From positions 1 to 9,360 of the forward strand of contig JAADIN010000034.1 of NCBI GenBank assembly GCA_013151315.1: a stretch of 9,360 nucleotides of DNA, in the 5' to 3' direction. The position numbers and the translations under genes were made by a program. Every line of letters starts with the position of its first letter. The stretch's first letter is position 1. Positions 1 through 6,586 of this stretch are shown here, in pieces. The stretch comes from Planctomycetota bacterium (GTDB lineage Bacteria > Planctomycetota > Planctomycetia > Pirellulales > Lacipirellulaceae). The notes below the pieces were generated by a model that worked only from the letters and a program-made list of their open reading frames with translations, was not told where the DNA came from and did not search any database.

Positions 1-624
1 TGCGGTTTCGCCGGAAGCGGGTTTCGACTTCCCCTCGGCCTCATCAATTTGATCCCGCAGCTTGCCCGTGGCCTTAGCAACCCGTTGTTGATCCTTGCCG
101 AGCTCCCCGGCCCCGTCACCCCCATCAGTGCGAGCTTTGATACCCCGTTGAAGACGAATCAATTTTTTCAACTCGACCAGATATTTACCGATCCGCTTTC
201 GCTCGGATTCAATTTGTCGATCACGACCTTCCTGCAGCAGAAGCTCCAAAAGCTTTTGGAGCTCGGCTCGAAGCTGCCCCTGGTTTTCCGAGGCGCTAGC
301 TAGGCGATCGTCTTCGAGGGCCTTGACGATAAGATCAAATCGCCCGGCAATGTCTTGCTCCCGACTTTTAGAAACCAATTCTCGCAGCAGTCGAGCACGT
401 CGTGGCTGGGTCGAACGAGAAAGTTCGGCGAGTCGACCGGCGAGCAATTCCAGCCGGTTGTATCGCTCAGCAATGCGAGATTCCTCGGTAGCCAAATCAG
501 GGGCCGACCGAAGCGGGTTGCCGGTCGGTTGATTTTGAGCAAGAAGCTTTCTGTTGGTCGACATAGAGAAAACGACGATCGCACAAAGCAACCAGCTCAG
601 AACACGTTTTGCCTGTCGATTCAT
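1..624 (-). CDS. Exported coiled-coil protein, N-terminal 208 residues (partial)
   Basis: The reading frame is open from an ATG at 624-622 to the left edge, giving 208 codons without a stop; the C-terminus lies outside the window. Residues 1-30 look like a signal peptide: basic start (NRQAKR), hydrophobic core (LSWLLCAIVVFS) and a likely cleavage region near LLAQ, so the mature protein should be outside the cytoplasm. From about residue 44 the sequence is rich in Glu, Arg, Leu and Gln with heptad-like spacing, consistent with long coiled coils. A Gly/Asp-rich break at about 167-175 precedes another charged helix. I recognise no catalytic domain. It follows the DUF4175-like gene in the same direction after a 205-bp repeat-filled gap, and is probably the third member of that envelope cluster. 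A Met at residue 21 is a possible alternative start, but it would remove the signal peptide. No clear ribosome binding site is visible. Confidence 0.8.
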   Translation of the reverse strand, partial: MNRQAKRVLSWLLCAIVVFSMSTNRKLLAQNQPTGNPLRSAPDLATEESRIAERYNRLELLAGRLAELSRSTQPRRARLLRELVSKSREQDIAGRFDLIVKALEDDRLASASENQGQLRAELQKLLELLLQEGRDRQIESERKRIGKYLVELKKLIRLQRGIKARTDGGDGAGELGKDQQRVAKATGKLRDQIDEAEGKSKPASGETA

Positions 625-675
625 AGCTCTTATCAATAACGAAAAATCCAGGGAAATTTACCACCAAGACACCGA

Positions 676-708
676 GGGCCCAGCGCGGCCCCTATCGCCG
701 CAAACAAA
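676..708. repeat. Short GC-rich intergenic element, copy A, with hairpin
   Basis: Positions 679-708 share a pattern with 5662-5690: CCCAGCGCG, then a CCTA core, then GCCGCAA and an A-rich end. The differences are a few substitutions and a 2-base gap (bases 695-696 are absent from the other copy). The left end folds as GGGCC (676-680) with GGCCC (687-691) over a six-base loop. Just before it, 661-676 resembles the 'CACCAAGACACC' intergenic repeat type. It lies between two genes and next to an ACGGAT-type repeat, as does copy B. Function is unknown; it could be a decayed mobile or extragenic palindromic element. Confidence 0.5.
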
Positions 709-715
709 GGATTAT

Positions 716-816
716 AGCCACGGATTGAACACGGATGAAACACGGACCTCAAGGAAAGATTTTGGTGAGGGAGGCCCTTGATTGATCTGTGTTCAATCCG
801 TGTTTCATCCGTGGCT
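716..816. repeat. Inverted repeat of ACGGAT-type modules
   Basis: The left arm (716-746) and right arm (786-816) are 31 bases each, around a 39-base spacer. The left arm reads AGCCACGGATTGAACACGG and onward. The reverse complement of the right arm has the same layout, AGCCACGGATGAAACACGG and onward, with the TGAA and TTGAA variants swapped between the two tandem modules. Inside the spacer, TCAAGG (749-754) pairs with CCTTGA (776-781), which extends the hairpin. It sits 14 bases past the stop of the DUF4175-like gene, so it could act as an mRNA 3'-end structure, but there is no T-run to call an intrinsic terminator. Similar ACGGAT strings are familiar in intergenic DNA of several bacterial phyla, without a settled function. 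Confidence 0.7.
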
Positions 817-829
817 CTATTCACAACGA

Positions 830-3043
830 TCACTCCTCCAATAAACGACGAAGTTTCTCTCGCCGTTGTTGCTTGGTTTTTTCTTCAAGCTGCTTTTGTT
901 CTGCCACGATGCCGCGTAGTAGCTCCACCAGTTCATTATAGCTTTCCAACTCCAACATTCGATCGAGCACCTGCTTCATGGCTTCGGAAACGACCTCGGC
1001 TTGGGCTACCGCGACCCCATGGTGCTCTTTTGACTCCCTTGCTTCGGTAGAGGCCTTCTCGGTGAAGGCCGATTCGTACTGCTGCAGCACCTCTTCGAGC
1101 CGAGGCATCAGCTCGCTGCCGATCTCTCGAAGCGGATCGGCGATTCCCTCTCCCAAGCGTTGTTTCAGTTCTTCGGTGTCGACCCGATTGTTGATCAACT
1201 CACGAACGATCTCCTCAAATCCGTCGGCGACTCCCAAGGTTTCATAGGCTAGTTGCGTCACATTTTGCAGAGAGCCGCTGATTCGCAGCCGATCTCGCTG
1301 CCGACGTCTTTCCGTTTCTTCCGCAGGTGCCGAGGGCTCGACGCCTATGCGTCTCAGCAGTTCAGACGTGTCGACCATTTTTTCATAAATCGCTTCAAAC
1401 CGTTGGCGAAGACCTAGCTCTCGCTTTTCAAGCATCGCGCGGAGCTCGGAGGCCGTGACAATGTCGAGCAAAAATCGATGGCTCGAACCGACGTGCGGCT
1501 CCGATTGCAAATCATACGCATCCCGAGCTTTTACTGAGAGAGTAAGCTGCTGCCCCGGATGCAAGGCCGTAAGTAAACTCTTGGAATCGGTCTGCGTTTC
1601 GGCCAAATCAAAGGGGTTGATCTCGGTAAGCTGGCGTCTGCCTCGCGGTTGCGTGGCCAGGGGACGCGGCTGAGGAGGATTTTGATCAACTTGGTATTCA
1701 AACCAAGCTTCCTCCAGGCCGTACTCGTCGGTTATTTGCCCTGCAAACGGAATGATCGCCCGAGGAGTCACCGCCGAACTAATTCCGAGCAACTGGACCG
1801 ATACCTCCGGTGGCAAATCGGGCACCACCGAGACAACCACCCGATAGGGTTCCCGATTTTTCACTCCATCGGTATCAAGCATTGTTATCAGCAGTACGCG
1901 ATCTTGCGATCCGATTTTCATTGCAAATCGAAATTCCTCAGGCGAATCGATTGTCGCGGTCAGCTCTTGCTGGCTCTCGGAGTCATAGAGGGTGATTTGT
2001 TCAAGCGATTTATTGGCACGAACTCGGCAGCGAACCATGGTCCCCTCGGGCAGTTCCACTCGACCGCTCACTGGAATCGATTGCGGCGAACGCTGCATGT
2101 ACTCGGGAAACTCGCAATCAAGCAGCATCCGAATAATTTGAGGACGCTCGACGACGCGTAGTTTCAAATCGCGAAGCCGGTCGTCGCCCCCAATCAAATC
2201 GAATTCGAGGTCCGTGACGACATTTTTGAACGTGTAGCGAAACAATTGATGGTCGTCGCGACCAGACAGCGCTTCGCCGACTCGGGTCATGGTATCCCGC
2301 CCGCGGCGACCGTCGGCCAAGCGATAACGGATTTCCACGACGTCGGGTGCCGCATGGCCCTCTCGAATCGAAGCTTCGACTTCCAACTGAAAATCATCAT
2401 CCCGAGCAACTTTTACTGTGTATTGGTCGAAACCTCGAACCGAGAGTTCGACTTGTCGTGGCCAAGGCGTGTCGTCCAACTGCATCCGAGCGACCCAAAA
2501 ACCAAACACATCGGCCTGCAGAAACGCCAACGCCAGAATCGAAAGCGCCAAGATAGCAGCGAGGCTCGATTTCCAAAGGAGGGGGCGAAACTGAAAAATT
2601 TGCAGCAAATGGACATGGCCCATTGCCGCAGCCGCTTCGTCGCCCGTGTGCTGGAGCAGTTTTTGATGTCCTAGCGGAGAAGGACGATGGCTCTCGCCCG
2701 CTTCGATGGTCGTGACGAGGCTCTCACCCAACTCGGGGAAATTGCGTTCCAGCAGTAGCGCCATACTCGAATTGGGCAGCCTGCGAAAAATTCGTGCAAA
2801 AAGGAACCGCGAGGCGACATAGCCTGCCAGCATCGCGACCATCAGCCAAAGCACCACGCGAATGAACGGCACCGGCTCAAACGTCCAATCGATTGCCAGC
2901 CCAAGCCAAAACGCCCCGCCCAGCACAAGAACGATCGACGCAAGTCCCTCCAAGGCGACATACATGCGCACGAGCCAACGAAGCCGCGCGACCTTACGAG
3001 TCACCGGTTTGGGCATAGGCAGTGGATAAGAGGCGGTGGACAT
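830..3043 (-). CDS. DUF4175-like membrane protein, three membrane helices and long helical tail
   Basis: The protein is 737 residues. It has a basic N-terminus, hydrophobic segments at about 31-52 and 61-83, a soluble stretch containing LLLERNFPELGESLVTTIE, and a third membrane segment at about 158-180. After this comes the PWPRQVELSVRG motif (193-204) and a beta-rich extracytoplasmic region to about 530, including VARDDDFQLEVEA. The last 200 residues are strongly charged helices likely to form coiled coils (for example KQLEEKTKQQRREKLRRLLEE near the end, in part). This layout matches the DUF4175-type proteins found beside VWA membrane proteins in planctomycetes; the biochemical role is unknown. 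It lies 95 bp after the VWA gene and probably belongs to the same transcript. The start is doubtful: the ATG at 3043-3041 lies inside a repeat with no ribosome binding site, and Met10 (3016-3014) is an alternative that keeps all membrane helices. Confidence 0.85.
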   Translation of the reverse strand: MSTASYPLPMPKPVTRKVARLRWLVRMYVALEGLASIVLVLGGAFWLGLAIDWTFEPVPFIRVVLWLMVAMLAGYVASRFLFARIFRRLPNSSMALLLERNFPELGESLVTTIEAGESHRPSPLGHQKLLQHTGDEAAAAMGHVHLLQIFQFRPLLWKSSLAAILALSILALAFLQADVFGFWVARMQLDDTPWPRQVELSVRGFDQYTVKVARDDDFQLEVEASIREGHAAPDVVEIRYRLADGRRGRDTMTRVGEALSGRDDHQLFRYTFKNVVTDLEFDLIGGDDRLRDLKLRVVERPQIIRMLLDCEFPEYMQRSPQSIPVSGRVELPEGTMVRCRVRANKSLEQITLYDSESQQELTATIDSPEEFRFAMKIGSQDRVLLITMLDTDGVKNREPYRVVVSVVPDLPPEVSVQLLGISSAVTPRAIIPFAGQITDEYGLEEAWFEYQVDQNPPQPRPLATQPRGRRQLTEINPFDLAETQTDSKSLLTALHPGQQLTLSVKARDAYDLQSEPHVGSSHRFLLDIVTASELRAMLEKRELGLRQRFEAIYEKMVDTSELLRRIGVEPSAPAEETERRRQRDRLRISGSLQNVTQLAYETLGVADGFEEIVRELINNRVDTEELKQRLGEGIADPLREIGSELMPRLEEVLQQYESAFTEKASTEARESKEHHGVAVAQAEVVSEAMKQVLDRMLELESYNELVELLRGIVAEQKQLEEKTKQQRREKLRRLLEE

Positions 3044-3131
3044 AGGGTGTTAGTCGTTAGGCATAGGGTGTTAGGCATTAGTCGTTAGGTGCCAAGGACT
3101 AACTACCTAATGCCTAACGACTAATACCTAA
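3041..3131. repeat. TTAGG-type direct and inverted repeat cluster
   Basis: The gap between the VWA gene and the DUF4175-like gene is almost wholly repeat. TTAGGCATTAGTCGTTAGG (3071-3089) pairs with CCTAACGACTAATACCTAA (3113-3131), 18 of 19 positions, across a 23-base spacer. Direct repeats also occur: CATAGGGTGTTAG at 3041-3053 and 3062-3074, and TTAGTCGTTAGG at 3050-3061 and 3078-3089. The rightmost copy stops 7 bases short of the VWA stop codon, while the leftmost one supplies the ATG annotated as the start of the DUF4175-like protein. It would form a stable RNA hairpin in the intercistronic mRNA. Function is unknown; it resembles an extragenic palindromic element that spread by insertion or local duplication. 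Confidence 0.75.
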
Positions 3132-3138
3132 AACTCTT

Positions 3139-5610
3139 TCATGCAAGTCGCATCAGCCGGCGAAGGAACCATTCCAGCCCCAGTGCCCCGCAAATGACTG
3201 CCAGCAGGATTCGGTTCCATTGTTCGGTAAAATCTTCATCAGGTGTGCCGCGTAATGTTTTTCGTTCGGCGCGACTTTCGATCTGCTCCGCCACGGGTAC
3301 CAGCCCCGAACGCCCATTCAAAGCCAGCGCCAGCGTAGGATAGTACTGTCCTCCCGATTGACTAGCAATCGCGGCCAGCAGGGCGTCGTTGCGGCGCGTC
3401 TGGTTGAATTCTAAGCTAGGAACCGTCACCTGGATACGCCGCACAAGCTGCTCGTCAAGAACCCCGGGCACCGGCAGTTCGATCCGATAGGAGCCTTCCT
3501 TCCGAACATGGAATTGCCCGACGAAATTACCAGGGCGATTCGCGTCGGTCGTCAGGGTGAGATTTTGGCCGGTACCGCGAGGATCGATCACACGAGCAGT
3601 CACTCGGTCGACCAAGAGCGGTTCACGGCTAGCGGTCGAAAGTTGGGCACGGACGATCACCTCGTCGCCGACCGAATACTCGTCGCGCTCGACCAACAGT
3701 CGGCCATGGGAGGACTCGCGCAAAAGACGGCCTTGGCTTACATGGCGAATCAGTCGCGTGGTCAAGACTTCAAAATAACGGGGGTCCAAACTTCGCAATC
3801 GCCAAAGCTCGCCGCTACCCATGTAAAATACGCGGCCGCCACCATAAAAATGCTCAGCCCAATAAATGGGGCGCTCGACCGAGAGGCCCGCATCGGGGTC
3901 GCTGTAGCGAGCCAAAACGCGCGCCCCCGGTTTTAGTCCTTTGACCGAATAACAGCCAAAGACCCCCTTGAACTCCGACCAGAGCAAGCGGCTCTCGCTC
4001 GCGGAGTCGGCGAGCCAAAGATGGTCGGATTCTTCTCCCTCACGAGAAAAGAGAATCGGCCAAGCGGTCTTCGATCCATAAAGGCCATCGTCGAGAAGCG
4101 TGAGTCGGCGTTGGAACTCGACGGGATAGAGTGCGCGGATTTTTCCGAGCTCAGGATTCTGAACCCATCGGGCGGTATGAACCGGGCCGGCCACGACGAT
4201 CAATCCCCCTGCTTCTTCCGCGACCCACGATTCCAGCAGTTCAGCTTGCTGCGCGTCGAGCAAGGTCCAATCGGGATCGAAGGCCACGAGACAGTCATAC
4301 GGATACAGGTCTTCCTTGGTCCGAGGAAACTCGTCGAGAAGTTGATCAGCGTCCTGAGAAATTCCCGGCTGCACTCCCTGCAACAAGATATCGACGGTGG
4401 CATGTCGGTCTCGCCGCAATTGATTACGCAAGAATCGATAGTCGCGCGTCGCGCCGCTAGCCACCAGCAGGACGCGCGTTTGCATCTCGACGATATTCAT
4501 TTCTGCCTCGCGGCGATTGTCGTCGGCATATTGGTCGTCGGTCGGAGCCGCGATACGTACTTCCATCAGCAGGCGGCCCACTTCGGCTGGCTCAAACTGA
4601 AATTCAATCGGGATCACTTGTTCGTCGGTATCAAAAGTGATCTTTTGTTGGCCAATCGAGTTGGCAACCGCCGAGGGGGTCCCTGCATCTCGAGCAAACA
4701 GTTCGACGACGACCGTTCGGCCCGCAAATCCTTCGCCGCGAATAAGCGCGCTTACCGTCACGCTATCTTCGGGATAGACGCGCGAGGGAACGCTCAGTTT
4801 TTGCACACGCAGATTCCGGCGCGGCGCGGCAGAGCCAACGCCTACAGGGTAGAGCGGAACGCGAAACGATTGCGAACCCTCGCCGATCGCCGAACCTCTG
4901 CCGAGTGACAGCGGCTCGAGCCCCCGATTCTGCCCCCCATCGGAAATAAGAATCACGCCGGCCAGTGGATGCCCCTCATCTCGCTGGAGGGTCTCTTGAA
5001 TCGCGTCGCCCAAGCGCGTCTCAATACCTTGAGGTTGGAGTTGCTCAACCCAATCGGTCGCCGTGTCGTCGGTTTCGGTTGCCTGTTGCCTTCGCCAACG
5101 AAAAAGAGGCCTTGTTTTTTCGCCGAAGACCGACAGAGAAACCTCGTGCTGCTGCCGTAGCGTTTTAATTAGCGGCGAATCGGCGAGCATCTGCAAAACG
5201 GCTTCCGACCGTGTTACGGCTTTTTTGTCGTCATTGATCTCATCCTCGACCGACATGCTTTGGCTCGTATCGACGAGAATTGCGACCACCGAGTCGATCA
5301 CGATTTGCCTGTCCACGCGTTTTTCGAGCCCAAGAAAAAACATCACCGCACCAGCAATCGCGAGCAGCCGAAGCCCGGGCAACAACAATCGCAACGGACG
5401 CGAGAGGGGCCCCCGCTCGCGATGGTATAGCCAAATGACATACGCGACCGCAATGACGAGCAACGCTCCTAAAACCGTCCAGAAGAGGCGAGGTTCGTCG
5501 AATTGCCCGAGACGGCTCAGTTCGTAGGCAACGAGCTCGCGCACTTCGCCGCCCTCAGGGGGGGAAGTCGCTGCTGATAGCAACAGAAGTTGTGAGTCGA
5601 TCAAGGCCAT
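3139..5610 (-). CDS. VWA-domain membrane protein, BatA-like, with glutamine-amidotransferase-like region
   Basis: The protein is 823 residues. Two membrane helices at about 43-62 and 74-94 come before a von Willebrand factor A domain from about 103 to 260. Its MIDAS metal site is visible as DTSQSMS (114-120), with a likely Thr in ETRLGDAI near 198 and an Asp in LISDGGQN near 224. A beta-sandwich-like stretch follows (about 265-375). Then comes a region starting RVLLVASGATRDYRFLRNQL, with LESWVAEEAGGLIVVAG later, that resembles class I glutamine-amidotransferase-like domains, without an obvious catalytic Cys. A last membrane helix (about 797-817) ends the chain, so the middle should face the periplasm or other extracytoplasmic space. 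Proteins of this type usually sit in clusters with MoxR ATPases and DUF58 proteins; none is visible here. This gene appears to head the three-gene block. No Shine-Dalgarno is seen before the ATG at 5610-5608, but no other Met occurs before residue 90. Confidence 0.87.
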   Translation of the reverse strand: MALIDSQLLLLSAATSPPEGGEVRELVAYELSRLGQFDEPRLFWTVLGALLVIAVAYVIWLYHRERGPLSRPLRLLLPGLRLLAIAGAVMFFLGLEKRVDRQIVIDSVVAILVDTSQSMSVEDEINDDKKAVTRSEAVLQMLADSPLIKTLRQQHEVSLSVFGEKTRPLFRWRRQQATETDDTATDWVEQLQPQGIETRLGDAIQETLQRDEGHPLAGVILISDGGQNRGLEPLSLGRGSAIGEGSQSFRVPLYPVGVGSAAPRRNLRVQKLSVPSRVYPEDSVTVSALIRGEGFAGRTVVVELFARDAGTPSAVANSIGQQKITFDTDEQVIPIEFQFEPAEVGRLLMEVRIAAPTDDQYADDNRREAEMNIVEMQTRVLLVASGATRDYRFLRNQLRRDRHATVDILLQGVQPGISQDADQLLDEFPRTKEDLYPYDCLVAFDPDWTLLDAQQAELLESWVAEEAGGLIVVAGPVHTARWVQNPELGKIRALYPVEFQRRLTLLDDGLYGSKTAWPILFSREGEESDHLWLADSASESRLLWSEFKGVFGCYSVKGLKPGARVLARYSDPDAGLSVERPIYWAEHFYGGGRVFYMGSGELWRLRSLDPRYFEVLTTRLIRHVSQGRLLRESSHGRLLVERDEYSVGDEVIVRAQLSTASREPLLVDRVTARVIDPRGTGQNLTLTTDANRPGNFVGQFHVRKEGSYRIELPVPGVLDEQLVRRIQVTVPSLEFNQTRRNDALLAAIASQSGGQYYPTLALALNGRSGLVPVAEQIESRAERKTLRGTPDEDFTEQWNRILLAVICGALGLEWFLRRLMRLA

Positions 5611-5649
5611 TGGGTGTTTTGTAAGATTTCAGTCAGAAGTAGTATTTTT

Positions 5650-5690
5650 GCCACGGATAAACCCAGCGCGACACCTAGCCGCAACTAAAC
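5650..5690. repeat. Short GC-rich intergenic element, copy B, joined to an ACGGAT fragment
   Basis: GCCACGGATAAA (5650-5661) looks like one module of the ACGGAT repeats seen at 716-816. It runs directly into CCCAGCGCG (5662-5670), a CCTA core and GCCGCAA (5678-5684), the same series as at 679-703. Both copies have the same orientation and both neighbour an ACGGAT module, but the order of the two parts is reversed between the copies. This copy lies about 40-80 bases upstream of the VWA start and could fall in its 5' leader or promoter region. No role can be assigned. Confidence 0.5.
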
Positions 5691-5696
5691 GACCAA

Positions 5697-5740
5697 TTTT
5701 TTAACAAGATTACCAGGATAAAGCAGGTTGGATTTTCTGA
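5697..5740. repeat. AACAGGATTAAGCAGGTT-type intergenic repeat (single degenerate copy)
   Basis: The stretch begins with a T-run, then AACAAGATTACCAGGATAAA and GCAGGTTGGATTTTC. Read on the minus strand it is AACCTGCTTTATCCTGGTAA and onward. It resembles the 'CCTGCTTAATCCTGTTAATC' family of intergenic strings found in several environmental bacterial lineages. The identification rests on recall of that pattern and not on a search. It lies upstream of the VWA gene, next to copy B of the GC-rich element. Confidence 0.4.
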
Positions 5741-5983
5741 GACATGGCTTGGGCGTTCAATGGGTTTGGTAAGGGCTGCCCTGGCGGAGGATTCCGTCAG
5801 AGCAGCAGTGCGTCATTGACGCGCCCTCGACTTGGCCCGTTTCCAAAGTTTTGGCCCTCCTCGAGTTGCTTCCCAGCAGAGCTCGACTCCGTTTCACCAA
5901 GCAATCCGAAGTATACCAAGGCAGAATGCCAGAGATAAGGCGATCGGCAGATAGGAAACTACCGAAATTCGTTATTTCTCAAG
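5741..5983. other. Intergenic stretch without a recognised gene
   Basis: This stretch is more GC-rich than the palindrome that follows and contains several small symmetric sequences: AGGGC-T-GCCCT (5772-5782), GCGTC-ATT-GACGC (5810-5822) and CCAAA-GT-TTTGG (5843-5854). TTGGCCC occurs twice (5832-5838 and 5851-5857). The only open frame of note, on the plus strand at 5744-5938, has an unremarkable composition and no family resemblance. The promoter for the VWA gene could be in or near this stretch, but I see no convincing -35/-10 pair. It may be a decayed remnant of something no longer recognisable. Confidence 0.4.
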
Positions 5984-6230
5984 AATTTGTAACACTTCAG
6001 CCATCTGAAGCAATTTAAACAAACATTTCACCACGGAGCCACAGAGGACACGAAGAAACCAACAAACTTTTCAACCACGTTTCAACCACGAAAGAAACGA
6101 AAGAGTCGAAAAAAATTTCGTGTCACTCGTTTTTTTCGTGGTTCCCTATTTCGTTTCTCTGTACCCTCCATGGCTTCCATGGTGCTTTTGCTGTCTTAGA
6201 TACTTCGGATAGCTGAAGTATTACAAGAAT
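5984..6230. repeat. Large decayed nested palindrome (three arm pairs)
   Basis: Three inverted-repeat pairs are nested. The outer pair is 5989-6010 with 6203-6224 (19 of 22 positions pair). The middle pair is 6029-6055, beginning CACCACGGAGCCACAGAGG, with 6157-6184, ending CTCCATGGCTTCCATGGTG; it is more diverged. The inner pair is 6084-6111 with 6116-6143 (23 of 28 pair) around a four-base loop, built on AACCACGAAAGAAACGAAAG. Outer and middle pairs share the same axis (6106.5). The inner axis is shifted 7 bases, which is explained by an extra tandem copy of TTTCAACCACG at about 6070-6090 in the left half. The arms use the familiar 'CACGGAG' and 'CCACGAAAGAAACGAAA' intergenic repeat strings. 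No transposase is present; a MITE-like or extragenic palindrome origin is possible. Confidence 0.7.
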
Positions 6231-6586
6231 TTTAATAATCGTCAGGAAAATTTTGCTCACCAAGCCTAGATGAGGAGGCTTCACCATGGAGGGGGGAGCA
6301 GACGGGTTGTTAATTTCAGCGGCCTCAACGCTTTGTGATGGCAACATGCGGCAAGCTGAATATCGGTTCACTTTTTTAAGCTCGTGAACGGTTGCGAGAT
6401 TCGTTTGGTTTACTATTCACCTTATCGCAGCAAGTAGAATCCCATCGAGCGCTGCTGGGCATCGCTACAACACAAAATGAAACGCATCAACGACAGGCTC
6501 CAGCGATCCAAGATGCTACCCAAATACGACATCACCATCAAACCAATCAGGACTCGCAGCAGGTCAATTCTCTTCTGCCGATCGCC
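6231..6586. other. Intergenic stretch downstream of the enolase gene
   Basis: No gene can be supported here. Small hairpin-like sequences are AAGCCT (6263-6268) with AGGCTT (6276-6281), and GTTCAC (6366-6371) with GTGAAC (6384-6389). CCATGGAGGG (6284-6293) is the exact inverse of CCCTCCATGG (6164-6173) in the palindrome to the left, so repeat material may extend this far. A plus-strand frame at 6392-6625 is rich in Gln, His and Thr and then overlaps the antisense of the enolase end; it looks like chance. No hairpin followed by a T-run was found that would end enolase transcription. Confidence 0.4.

Noticed and set aside
300..584. Minus-strand frame starting MRSSFSLCRPTESF
   Set aside because: It is out of frame with the longer, signal-peptide-bearing coiled-coil frame that stays open to the window edge.
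1649..2161. Plus-strand open frame (170 codons) opposite the DUF4175-like gene
   Set aside because: Antisense shadow of a real gene, with no recognisable domain.
3041..3131. CRISPR-like array
   Set aside because: Repeat units are short, unevenly spaced and include inverted copies, with no unique spacers of regular length and no cas genes.
4021..4908. Long plus-strand open frame (295 codons) opposite the VWA gene
   Set aside because: It is antisense to a well-supported coding sequence, its product resembles no family, and such shadows are common opposite GC-rich codons.
6123..6371. Small minus-strand frame (82 codons)
   Set aside because: Much of it is made of the palindromic repeat arms, so the frame is a by-product of repeat sequence.
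6500..6586. Intrinsic terminator after enolase
   Set aside because: Only weak GCAG/CTGC pairing, and no T-run follows on the minus strand.
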